Of a DNA stretch of 64,000 nt, positions 9,713-18,124 are shown one piece after another (position 1 is the first letter of the stretch; every line of letters starts with the position of its first letter). Under the pieces are notes generated by a model. The model did not search any database and had not been told where the DNA came from. It saw only the letters and a list, made by a program, of their open reading frames with translations. Source of the DNA: Photobacterium sp. JCM 19050 (lineage in GTDB: Bacteria > Pseudomonadota > Gammaproteobacteria > Enterobacterales > Vibrionaceae); contig BAXG01000012.1 of NCBI GenBank assembly GCA_001310455.1, positions 1-64,000 of the forward strand, given 5' to 3'. Both the position numbers and the translations under genes were made by a program.

Positions 9713-10393
9713 ATGAATTTATTCATGCTTGACGTGGATGGGACTCTCGTTGACAGCTATGATTTTGATTCTGATTGTTACCGATCTGCTGTTGAAGAAG
9801 TTACCGGTATCCAGCTCGATGGCTCCTGGTGTGACTACACGAATGTGACCGATGCCGGAATATTAGAGCAAATAATTGAAGAAAAAGGCCTGACCAAAGA
9901 GCGAATGGCAATCCTGCGTCAGGTAGAGCAACTGTTTACACAACGTCTACGTGAAGAAATCGCCCGGAACCCCGATGGCGTAAAAGCGACTCCCGGTGCC
10001 ATTGAGTTTGTAAACCACATGAAAAAACACCCTGATGTGGTATTGGCTATAGCGACGGGTGGTTGGGAAGTTTCAGCGAAATTGAAACTCCGTGCTGCCG
10101 GCTTTGATATTCATGGCGTTACCTTTGCTTCGTGCTCCGATGCGCTGACCCGTTCAGAAATCATGGCGCTGGCTGCCTTCCGTGCCAAGCAAGACAGCGG
10201 ATGCACCTTCGATCGCCGGATTTATTTCGGTGATGGGGAGTGGGACAAAATGGCGACTCAAACACTGGGTTATGAATTTGTGGCTGTAGGAAACAGGGTT
10301 GCACACCATATCCGAATTCAGAACTTCACCAGCCACGATGCAATCTTTGGCAAGCTAGGACTGTATGACAGCGTAAAGCGTCAAACGGCGTAG
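9713..10393 (+). CDS. HAD-superfamily hydrolase
   Basis: A predicted cytoplasmic phosphatase of 226 residues. All four HAD motifs are visible: motif I DVDGTLVDS near residues 7-15 (nucleophile Asp first), motif II IATGG, a conserved Lys before the cap-core return, and motif IV YFGDGEWD with acidic Mg2+ ligands. The inserted alpha-helical cap of about 80 residues after motif I fits the phosphoglycolate phosphatase/beta-phosphoglucomutase-like subclass. I chose ATG 9713; a longer frame exists but would overlap the tRNA. Substrate is unknown. A strong terminator follows. Confidence 0.85.
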   Translation: MNLFMLDVDGTLVDSYDFDSDCYRSAVEEVTGIQLDGSWCDYTNVTDAGILEQIIEEKGLTKERMAILRQVEQLFTQRLREEIARNPDGVKATPGAIEFVNHMKKHPDVVLAIATGGWEVSAKLKLRAAGFDIHGVTFASCSDALTRSEIMALAAFRAKQDSGCTFDRRIYFGDGEWDKMATQTLGYEFVAVGNRVAHHIRIQNFTSHDAIFGKLGLYDSVKRQTA

Positions 10394-10442
10394 TGAAGTA
10401 GTCATTCCAATTTTGGGGTGTTGACTGCGTTGATAGCCAAAT

Positions 10443-10479
10443 AAAAAAGACCCGGCCGATGAGGCCGGGTCTTTTTTTA
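10443..10479 (+). terminator. Rho-independent terminator of the HAD hydrolase gene
   Basis: Hairpin AGACCCGGCC / GGCCGGGTCT with a GATGA loop and a run of seven T. The A-rich left flank also gives a T run on the minus strand, where the AGCS gene converges, so it can act in both directions. Confidence 0.92.
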
Positions 10480-10501
10480 TCTGTATTATCGCTCAGTGAC
10501 T

Positions 10502-11884
10502 TTACGCCGATACTTCCTGACCGGAAGGGGACGTCACTTTTCCGAAGTAAGCTTGTGTCTCAGCAATTACCACATGGCGAAGCGCTACCAGACCAATTAG
10601 GTTTGGAATTGCCATCAAGCCGTTAACGATATCTGCCAGCAACCAGATCATATCCAGGTGCAGGAAGGTACCGATAGCAATCAGGAACAGGAAGACGACT
10701 TTGTATGCCATCACAGCCTGAGTACCAAACAGGTAAACCACTGCACGCTCACCGTAATAGTTCCAGCCGATAATGGTGGTAAAGGCAAAGAACATCAGGC
10801 CAACCGATACCAGAACAGGGCCGAGGTTCGCGTCGTTCATTCCGATCGCAAATGCCTCAGTTGTCATTGCGGCACCACTGGCATCACCTTGCCAAACACC
10901 GGTCAGAACCAGCGTCAGGCCGGTCATGGTGCAGATAATGATGGTGTCAAAGAAGGTACCGGTCATGGAGATCAGACCCTGGCGTACACAGGAATCGGTT
11001 TTTGCAGCTGCCGCTGCAATAGGCGCACTGCCGAGACCGGATTCGTTAGAGAATACGCCACGTGCAATACCTGCCTGGATTGCCATCATAATAGTGGCGC
11101 CAGTGAAGCCACCGGCAGCAGCAGTCTGGGTAAAGGCAGATTCCACCACCAGTTTTACTGCATCAGGCAGTTGGCCAATATTCATACCCAAGACATACAG
11201 GCAGGCTGCAACGTAAAGGATAGCCATGGCTGGCACTATCTTACTGGCAACGGCGGAAATTGAGCGGATACCACCAAGGGTTACTGCAGCTACCAAAATG
11301 GTGAGAACGGTCGCGCTCACCTGATGGGAAATCCCCAGCGATAAATGTGCAGCATCAGTAATCGCATTCACTTGTGGGAAGGTACCAATACCCAGCAAAG
11401 CAACACCGACTGCAAAAATCGCAAACAAACGCGCAAGCCAACGCTGACCCAGACCTTTTTCCAGGTAGTACATCGGGCCGCCGACCATCTGGCCTTTGTT
11501 GTCTTTTTCACGGTATTTAACTGCAAGCAGACATTCGGCGTATTTGGTTGCCATACCAAAAAGCGCCGCCATCCACATCCAGAACAGGGCACCCGGGCCA
11601 CCGAGTTTTACTGCCGTAGCAACACCGACAATGTTACCCGTACCGATAGTGGCAGACAGGGCAGTACACAATGCCGCAAAACTGGATACATCACCGCCAG
11701 CTGAGGAAGATTCCGGTTTAAATAGATAGCGTATGGCTCGAGGCAGATAGCGGATTTGCAGAAAACCAAGGCGAAGAGTGAAGTAAATCCCGGTACCGAC
11801 CAGCAGGATCAGCAGGGGTGGACCCCAGACAAGATTATCAATGGTGACAAGAAGTGTGTGAAAAACAGATTGAGTTTGGTTCAT
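10502..11884 (-). CDS. Sodium:alanine/glycine symporter (AGCS family)
   Basis: An inner-membrane Na+-coupled alanine/glycine uptake carrier of 460 residues with about 11 TM helices. Family signatures include GPPLLILLVGTGIYFTLRLG at the N-terminus, GTGNIVGVATAVKLGGPGAL, the FSNESGLGSAPIAAA Na+/substrate region and GWNYYGERAVVYLFG. The ATG at 11884 is preceded by AAGGGGG. The leader contains a tandem glycine riboswitch, which supports glycine as a substrate or inducer; in Vibrionaceae glycine riboswitches are known upstream of such symporters. Confidence 0.94.
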   Translation of the reverse strand: MNQTQSVFHTLLVTIDNLVWGPPLLILLVGTGIYFTLRLGFLQIRYLPRAIRYLFKPESSSAGGDVSSFAALCTALSATIGTGNIVGVATAVKLGGPGALFWMWMAALFGMATKYAECLLAVKYREKDNKGQMVGGPMYYLEKGLGQRWLARLFAIFAVGVALLGIGTFPQVNAITDAAHLSLGISHQVSATVLTILVAAVTLGGIRSISAVASKIVPAMAILYVAACLYVLGMNIGQLPDAVKLVVESAFTQTAAAGGFTGATIMMAIQAGIARGVFSNESGLGSAPIAAAAAKTDSCVRQGLISMTGTFFDTIIICTMTGLTLVLTGVWQGDASGAAMTTEAFAIGMNDANLGPVLVSVGLMFFAFTTIIGWNYYGERAVVYLFGTQAVMAYKVVFLFLIAIGTFLHLDMIWLLADIVNGLMAIPNLIGLVALRHVVIAETQAYFGKVTSPSGQEVSA

Positions 11885-12002
11885 GATTCCCCCTTTAAAG
11901 TACAAAGGAGGAGAAAAGACACATAGCGCCAATTAATGGTGGAAAATCAACGTACTTCACATTGGACATAGCCAATGTTGATGCGTGGAAATCAGTATCT
12001 TT

Positions 12003-12172
12003 CCCCTCTGTCCTTTTGCCTGAGAGTTTCACCCGGATAAACAGGCTTGCTCCTTCGGCGTCCGATTTAACGGATCTCTCCAGAGGCTCCTCCAGCAGCA
12101 GTCCATACGCATTCGTGCCTGAAAGATTCACTTCTTCGGCGGACGGTACAAGCCGTCACTCTCCTGCTGCCT
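12003..12172 (-). promoter_or_regulatory. Tandem glycine riboswitch (gcvT motif)
   Basis: Read on the minus strand, two aptamers follow each other. The first carries GGAGAGTGACGG, then GCCGAAGAAGTGAATCTTTC and AGGCACG (12172 to about 12095). The second carries GGAGAGATCC, then GCCGAAGGAGCAA and the hallmark GGGTGAAACTCTCAGGCAAA (about 12090 to 12003). The A-rich linker and two glycine-binding cores match the cooperative tandem class. It lies about 120 bases upstream of the AGCS symporter start, in the same orientation, and is expected to control it. Confidence 0.95.
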
Positions 12173-12531
12173 TCAACGGAACGTGGTGTAGCGAAATGTA
12201 TGATAGATCACATTTAGATGATTGCAATGAAAAATATTAGTTTGAAGTAAAATAGAGCCTCAACTGCTTAATAATTAAATCATCAGACATTTATTCAGGT
12301 TATAGATTTGGGTGGTGTATGAAAAAACTGGCAGGTTGATGTCCAAATATGTGTTCTGGGCTAAAGATCACACTGAGCGAACCGATATATTAGGATGTGA
12401 TAATCTGCTTTCTCCTCGCTGTTTCGGCGCGTGTCCGGGACGGATTATCGGGATTGAAACGCACTTCGTAAGATGAGCAACAGCGGGTCTTATAAGCCTG
12501 GGAAACAACAAGAAGAGTAATATAAGCGAAC
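12173..12531. other. Intergenic region between riboswitch and J-domain gene
   Basis: About 360 bases separating two divergent units. It must contain the promoter for the riboswitch-AGCS transcript (minus) and for the J-domain gene (plus). No gene or repeat is recognised. Confidence 0.4.
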
Positions 12532-13604
12532 ATGGCGAATTTTTGGGAAATACTCGGCCTTCAGCCAAATGCCAGTCAGGAGCAAGCGAAACTTCAATTT
12601 CGCCGGCTTTCCTCAGCGATTCATCCGGACAAAGGTGGTTCCAAAGCATTGATGCAACTTGTCGGAGAATCGTACCATCAGGTGAAGAATGGAAATGGCT
12701 CTGGCCAGGTTGAAAGCCTGAAGGGGATAAACAGTAAAAAGCTGGAAGAAGTGAGCCGTGCGCTAATCGTTGAGCAACGTCAACATGCGCTTTTAAAAAC
12801 CAAAGTTGAAGCATTGGAAAACGAAAATCGTCGTTTGGCCTCCGATCTGGAAATGCAGCGTAAATCCCGGTCACGAACAGAAAACGTTTCAAGCCAGTCA
12901 AGAATGGCTGAGATGCGTCTGAAAAAAGAAAATGACACGCTTCGTACCCAATTAGACCAGATGGCGGAAGAGCTAGCTCAGAAGCGTTTCCGACAAGAAA
13001 CCAACCCACATTCGGTTGTCCAGCCTTACAAAGATGCCCGTAAAACTGGCCATTTTGGGTGGCGACTCTCGCAGGCTGCGTTTTGCTGTCTACGCTCGGA
13101 ATATTTTCGTTTCTGCAGTCCGGTAAGAGTGAAGATGGTGATCTCTCAAGAACTGTGACCATCGTTCATAATTATGAAAAAAAGCAAGCGACTAAGAGCG
13201 TATCCGAAGCCTTGAGTGAAGTGAAGGTACAGCCAGATAACTATGCATTTCCTGAGCCCTCTAAGTTCCTGGATGTGGGTATTTGGCATACTGGTCGTTC
13301 AATAAAATCTCACCTGCCGTATATTGCTGTCCAGAACGAGGAAGGTTCCTACGTGGTGGCGGACTGTACAGGTTCGTTCTTTTTCTTTCTTAACGACCAA
13401 AACAGACCACTTCATGTTGCACCGAATCTTGAATATATCTCCGAATATCAAGAATACCATGTCTATTCCATTCCTTACGGGCAGGGAGCCACAGCTGAAA
13501 CCTGGACAAAAGGCCGCCGCCTGAGAGTAGACAGAGAAACCTTTAATAATCATAACTTTGTCACAGAATGGGATAATCTTCGTCGAGTTTGCCTGTCTGG
13601 CTAA
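12532..13604 (+). CDS. Membrane-anchored J-domain protein with coiled coil (frame broken near 13058)
   Basis: About 357 residues after repair. An N-terminal J domain (residues 3-60) has the HPD tripeptide at 31-33 (SSAIHPDKGG), required in the family for stimulating Hsp70 ATPase. A long charged coiled coil follows (about 75-165), then one hydrophobic segment (VATLAGCVLLSTLGIFSFL, about 175-195), then a C-terminal region of about 160 residues of unknown fold. The frame breaks where GGG should be GGGG, fusing cleanly into the TM segment. If the N-terminus is cytosolic, DnaK recruitment at the membrane with a periplasmic C-terminal domain is the simple model. It does not match DjlA or CbpA architecture. 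Confidence 0.75.
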
Positions 13605-13665
13605 GTAGATACGCCAGCTTGGACTATATTCTTGTTATCAGGAATTTATCCAAGGGAGGATGCGC

Positions 13666-14921
13666 ATGTTGCTTTTCAGGAACGCATTGGCGGAACATGC
13701 GGAAATGACTCGGCAGGATACCCGAACCGGTACACTGACCAACGTGGAGTTTGTGGTCAGCGACCACGTTGCCGTTTCCGGCTATAAAACCGGCATCGGT
13801 ATACCTGAATACCTCTCTGAACAGACAGAAGCCGCAGAAGACGCGGCGCTTGTTGCCGCATTGTTTGAAAACAGTGCCACCTGTGTCGGAAAGACGCAGG
13901 TCGATGAATTTGTTTTCTGCCAGCGCGGCACGAATGACCAAATGAAATCCCTTAAAAATCCCAATGCGCTTAAACACTGGGTGGGAGGCGCCAGTTCAGG
14001 CGCGGCTGTTGCTGTTGCAGGGGGCATTGCCAGTGTTGGCCTTGGGAATGACAGCTTTGGAGGGGTACGCACTCCGGCCGCGTTTTGCGGGCTTTTTGGC
14101 TTTCGTCCGACCATAGATAGCTTGGATAAAAGAGGCTTTAAGACCTTCACCCAAAGCTTTGATACGCCGGCCTTTATGGCGACCAGCTCCAGCAAATCGA
14201 TCACCTCCAGAACAAATTTTCAAAACTGACCCCTTCGCTTGCTGCAATACAGGGTGTCAAAGTTGCCAGTAACCTGTTCAAAGAGTTTCTCTCAGAGGAC
14301 CATTTCACCACAGTTAAAGCGGTGTTGGACAGGCTGCCTTTCAACGTCGAAAACACGATGTCTCTGAACAAAATGTTGACCGTGCAAGCATATGACACTT
14401 TCCATAAATTGGCCGGTCGCGAACTGTTGATGGAGTTAGGAGACTGGCTGGAATCAAACAACGTCGAATTCAAACCACAAATAAGATCCAGAATTGATTG
14501 GTACAAATCCCTGACGTTCAAGGACCAGGTAGAAGGGAAGAAAAAGCGCCACATCATCACTGCTAACCTTTTGAGCGTTATTGGTGACAACGAGGTCTTG
14601 CTGTTCCCGACCACACCCGGTCCGGCTCCCCATAATGATATTGACGACAAACAAGCAGAGGAATACACCGACAAGCTGTCCGCCCTCATGGCGGTTGCAG
14701 AGCTAACCGGTTGCCCTCAGCTAACAATGCCACTTTTCAAAGTTGACGGTGTGCCTTTCAGTGTCTCATTGCTTGCTCACCCCGGTAAAGACAAATGCCT
14801 GATACAAGCGGCACTGCGGATGCTCGATTGTGCTGATTTTCCCGTTGCGATGTTATCCCCTGAAGCCGATGAAGAAGAATCACAGCCGGCTACGGAAGAG
14901 GGGAGTTCAGAAGAGGCCTAA
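13666..14921 (+). CDS. Amidase-signature homologue lacking the catalytic serines (frame broken near 14181)
   Basis: About 418 residues after repair. The fold is that of amidase-signature enzymes: GKTQVDEF holds the catalytic-type Lys (residue 76), then VGGASSGAAVAVAGG and GNDSFGGVRTPAAFCGLFGF. In active members the second block reads GGSS and the third GTDTGGS. Here the cis-Ser position is Ala109 and the nucleophile position is Gly133, so two of three triad residues are gone. I chose ATG 13666 because AGGGAGG lies six bases upstream, whereas the ATG at 13660 overlaps that site. One missing G rejoins the frame into MADQLQQIDHLQNKFSKL. The tail is acidic. It may be a non-catalytic binding protein; function is unknown. 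Confidence 0.75.
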
Positions 14922-14978
14922 TGATAAAAACATAACTATACCCAAACCTGCACCTTGAGGTGGTTTGGTATATAAATT

Positions 14979-15003
14979 GGGATCCTTTGTGGATCCCTTT
15001 TTC
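14979..15003 (+). terminator. Terminator of the amidase-like gene
   Basis: Hairpin GGGATCC / GGATCCC with a TTTGT loop, followed by TTTTT. Confidence 0.8.
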
Positions 15004-15114
15004 TGTCTGGCTCCACTGAATTCCAATACCTGATTTATTTTTAATTGCTAAGGCGAGTGGTATTATCGGTGCCTGAATATTTTTAGCCAAAATACAGTCC
15101 GCATTGGAGTTAAA

Positions 15115-15635
15115 ATGGCAAACCTAACATTGCAAGAACAGATGCTGAAAGCGGGCCTTATCGACAAAAAGAAAATGAAAAAGGCCGGCAAGACATCAAA
15201 GAAATCCCGCACCCTGCGAAAGAAGCCAAAGCGGCAGTTGAAGAAAACCGCGCAGCGCAGATCGCCCAGGACCAAGAGCTAAACCGACTGAAGAAACTGG
15301 AAGCTGAGAAAAAAGCGATTGCTGCTCAGGTTAAGCAGCTAGTCGAAATGAATAAAATCGACATTAAAGATGGCGATATCGGCTACAACTTTACCGACGG
15401 CACGCTGGTCAAAAAGCTTTATGTCAACAAAGAGACCCAAGATCAGTTGGTTAACGGCCGACTGGCAATCGCCCGCTACCTTGATGGATATGCCGTGGTT
15501 CCGAGTATTGTTGCGGACAAAATCAGCCAGCGCGATGAAGAAACCATTATTGTGAATAACACCACGTCTGACCAGGAAATGGATGAAGACGATCCATATG
15601 CAGACTACAAGATCCCTGATGATTTGATGTGGTAA
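15115..15635 (+). CDS. yaiL: YaiL family protein (DUF2058; frame broken near 15213)
   Basis: About 173 residues after repair, matching the usual YaiL size. The N-terminus MANLTLQEQMLKAGLI and the Lys-rich segment after it, the Ala/Glu-rich helix PAKEAKAAVEENRAAQI, and the C-terminal YNFTDGTLVKKLYV and YADYKIPDDLMW are typical of DUF2058 proteins, which are linked to nucleoprotein/polysome-associated functions but are poorly characterised. One C is missing in a CCC run. It ends just before the accessory island. Confidence 0.88.
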
Positions 15636-15713
15636 TGGGTCCAAACTTAAACCATGTAAAGAGAGAAAATATTACATTGTCTCTTTCGGTTGATTAAAAA
15701 CACATACCGTAAC

Positions 15714-15749
15714 GGCGCCCCGAATTGTCAACTTAGGGCGCTGTTTTTA
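15714..15749 (+). terminator. Terminator downstream of yaiL
   Basis: GCGCCC (15715-15720) can pair with GGGCGC (15736-15741), followed by a T5 run. The 15-base loop is long, so strength is uncertain. Confidence 0.55.
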
Positions 15750-15762
15750 TTGGAACTTTAAA

Positions 15763-15815
15763 ACCACCGCCTATGGAGGTGGTAAACGTTTTATCGGGGC
15801 TATGCCCGTAAAGCG
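15763..15815 (+). repeat. Pair of hairpins at the island edge, possible IS200/IS605-type end remnant
   Basis: Two adjacent small palindromes: ACCACCGCC-TAT-GGAGGTGGT (15763-15783) and CGGG-GCTATG-CCCG (15795-15808), followed by AAAGCGCTCATGC. Subterminal hairpins of this sort mark the ends of IS200/IS605 elements, but no transposase gene is present here. The identification is tentative. Confidence 0.3.
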
Positions 15816-15865
15816 CTCATGCTAAATACTACCTTCGATTGTTACCAGCTGTAGTTGTTTAATGA

Positions 15866-16270
15866 TACCGGACACAATTTAAGGAATCGGGGATTGAGCT
15901 AGACGATGTGCAAGATGTCTACAGCCTGTGGCTTTGGGTTGTGGAAGGAGAGTTCGTATCGCCGTGTGATTTGAGCGAGTATGGCGGGAGCTTTGAACGT
16001 TAGCGGCAATTGCTTCAATCGGTTGAAGCTTTTCGTTTTCTCGTCGCCGTCAGAGGCAGAAGCCGGAATTTTGTGTGGCCCGACTTTCCGTATGGTGACT
16101 ACTCACCATTTGGAGAGGAACGTATCCTATTTGCAATCAGCGAAGCATTGCGGTCACTTGGACTGCATCTTTCGCGAAAACTAGGCGAACGACACATTGA
16201 GTACTTTGACCCCGACACGAGGTTTCATTTGAGGATAGATTTGGAGCCCTTCCTACTTGATGGGCGTTAG
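15866..16270 (+). pseudogene. Remnant of an unrecognised gene, 5'-truncated with an internal TAG
   Basis: The frame is open from 15866 through 16270 except for a single TAG at 16001-16003, and has no start codon. The first part reads GIELDDVQDVYSLWLWVV and the second VEAFRFLVAVRGRSRNFVWP, then PFGEERILFAISEALRSLGL and a terminal EYFDPDTRFHLRIDLEPF. Composition is protein-like on both sides of the stop. I do not recognise the family. It lies next to possible transposon hairpins at the left edge of the CRISPR island and may be debris from an older insertion. A TTG at 16010 could start an 86-residue remnant. Confidence 0.5.
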
Positions 16271-16436
16271 TACTATCCCAATTTTGATTTAGATTGAAAT
16301 TTCAAAAAAATCACGATGCTCACAAGTTAACCGGATCAAAGAATCCAATTTATGAAGTACATATGTCGTTAAAAAGTCGTTTAACTGCTTAATCATGACG
16401 TCAAATGAGTTGGCTTTTACACGGAAGGGGAAGGCA
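16271..16436. other. Leader region of the cas operon
   Basis: AT-rich non-coding sequence ahead of cas10, the likely site of the cas operon promoter. No specific operator is recognised. The GGAAGGGGAAGG stretch just before 16437 is a strong ribosome site and decides the cas10 start. Confidence 0.4.
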
Positions 16437-18122
16437 ATGGCAGATGCAGACTTAGGCTTTTTGAAAATCGAGGCGGTTAACTTTGGTAACGCTATCCTCG
16501 ATACCAACCAACTTAGCGTTGTTCGAGGAGGCAGTTATGCACTCAAACAAATAATTATAGAAATAGAGAAGATACTTGTAGGTGCCCGTCTTAATGGCTT
16601 CAAGGCTGTTACCGTCGGTAGTTCAACAGGTGTGTTTTGTTGTGCGCCTGACTCGCTAGAAAACCTCCGCAAAATCGTCAATGACTTCCTCGCAAGCCAA
16701 GTCTTAATAAACGATACCTCATTTTGCCCTAACGAACTTTTCACCTTCGTCGTTGATGATGTCATTTCAGCAGATTATCTCGAAGCTAAAGAGCGGCTAT
16801 TTGCGCTAGGGCGATTCAAGCAGGCTTCACGTCTCAGTCAAGCATTGCCAGATTTCTCTGCGGATGCCAAAGGCGCGTGCACACTCAACGGGTTGCTGGG
16901 CGCAGACACGACAAACAAACATATAAAAGCGGCCATCGAAGGCAAAGTGAACCGAGGTGTAGACCGAAGATACAGGATCGGCCGCAAGGTGAGAACCGGT
17001 ATTTATAAAGACGAGCAAAGCAGCCTATGCGCGAACATACAAGACAAAGGTGGTAAAGCGAATGAAAGCACTGAAAGCCAGGAATCCATCGCACATTTTA
17101 AGTTTCCCTCGGATTTAGAAACCCTCGCAGGCGCTCACCCCAAAATGGCGATTAGCGGGAAAATTGCGGTGATTTATGCCGATGGCAATGCATTTGGCAA
17201 GATGCAGCGGCAACTGATTGCAGGCGCTAAAAACAAAATTGAGAAGCAGCAGAAGTTTGATTTGGAACTCAGGCTCGATCGCGCAAGATATATAACAAGT
17301 TTGGTCAACTTTCTCGCCAAGAAAGGCGCGGTAATAGATGAGGATGGTGAGGCTACCGTGCAGCTCGAAACCCTGTTGTGGGGAGGAGATGAAATGACAC
17401 TGGTGGTTCCTGCGTGGGTAGGCATGGCGACACTGCATCACTTTTTCTCCCATCAAATCAATATATGTGGGCAGACGTTAACCTCTTCGGTGGGCATCGT
17501 TTTTTGTAGTCATAAAACCCCTATTCGCAAAGCGGAACAAGCCGCGAGAGAGCTGGCTGAAGCTATAAAAGAGCAAGAAGGCGGACGAGACAGAAACTAC
17601 TTCGATTACATGGTGCTGGAATCGATTGACTATCCCACTGAAGATATCTCCGACTTTTGGATAAAACAGTATGGCAAAGAGATTGCGGAACAACGCCAAC
17701 CCCTAACGTTTGCCCTTGACGCGGATGAAAATCAAGAACACTCCCCATTCACGGTAACTCAACAGGCCTCCCTCGCAGCGCACCTTGAAACCTTGCCAAG
17801 ATCAGGTGTTTACAAACTGGTCGAAAAAGCATTGCACTATGGCGCAACACAACTTTCTGAACCCAAAGTAAAGACAAAAAGTGAGGCGCTCAGCATAAAA
17901 GGGACGGCAGAGGAGCTCCAGCTGCTGAAGAGGCGGTTGTTAGAGGCGGGGGGAGAGCCCCTCGCCGAGTCAGTGCAGGCTCTCAGCAAACTGTTTCTAA
18001 TGAAAAAAAACGAAAGCAGTGAAGCGAGAGAGCTCACGACACAAGACACGCTATTTTGGTTACACATGCTTGAGCTCTATGACTACCTGGCACCTGAAAC
18101 ACCAAGCGGAAAGGGGGAATAA
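16437..18122 (+). CDS. cas10: Cas10-family large subunit, HD-less, GGDE palm
   Basis: 561 residues. It is the signature subunit of type III CRISPR effectors, which in active forms makes second messengers when target RNA is bound. The N-terminus enters directly into a palm-like domain (LDTNQLSVVRGGSYALKQII, residues 21-40), so the usual N-terminal HD DNase is absent. The second palm has AVIYADGNAFGKMQRQL (residues 244-260) and WGGDEMTLVVP (315-325), where most Cas10 have GGDD. A helical C-terminal region follows. No zinc ribbon with four cysteines is obvious. The start at 16437 has GGAAGGGGAAGG directly upstream; ATG 16395 is a weaker alternative. First gene of the cas operon; the next begins two bases after its stop. 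Confidence 0.9.
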   Translation: MADADLGFLKIEAVNFGNAILDTNQLSVVRGGSYALKQIIIEIEKILVGARLNGFKAVTVGSSTGVFCCAPDSLENLRKIVNDFLASQVLINDTSFCPNELFTFVVDDVISADYLEAKERLFALGRFKQASRLSQALPDFSADAKGACTLNGLLGADTTNKHIKAAIEGKVNRGVDRRYRIGRKVRTGIYKDEQSSLCANIQDKGGKANESTESQESIAHFKFPSDLETLAGAHPKMAISGKIAVIYADGNAFGKMQRQLIAGAKNKIEKQQKFDLELRLDRARYITSLVNFLAKKGAVIDEDGEATVQLETLLWGGDEMTLVVPAWVGMATLHHFFSHQINICGQTLTSSVGIVFCSHKTPIRKAEQAARELAEAIKEQEGGRDRNYFDYMVLESIDYPTEDISDFWIKQYGKEIAEQRQPLTFALDADENQEHSPFTVTQQASLAAHLETLPRSGVYKLVEKALHYGATQLSEPKVKTKSEALSIKGTAEELQLLKRRLLEAGGEPLAESVQALSKLFLMKKNESSEARELTTQDTLFWLHMLELYDYLAPETPSGKGE

Positions 18123-18124
18123 CG

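Noticed and set aside
10658..11263. A plus-strand open frame of 201 codons inside the AGCS gene
   Set aside because: Antisense to a well-conserved transporter; His/Gln/Gly-rich composition typical of antisense frames.
12368..13162. A minus-strand open frame of 264 codons opposite the J-domain gene
   Set aside because: Overlaps a gene with a clear HPD motif and coiled coil; no ribosome site and no recognisable domain.
15636..16436. Integron attC (VCR-like) sites at the island edge
   Set aside because: The hairpins present are short and lack the paired R and L boxes; no integron cassettes are apparent.
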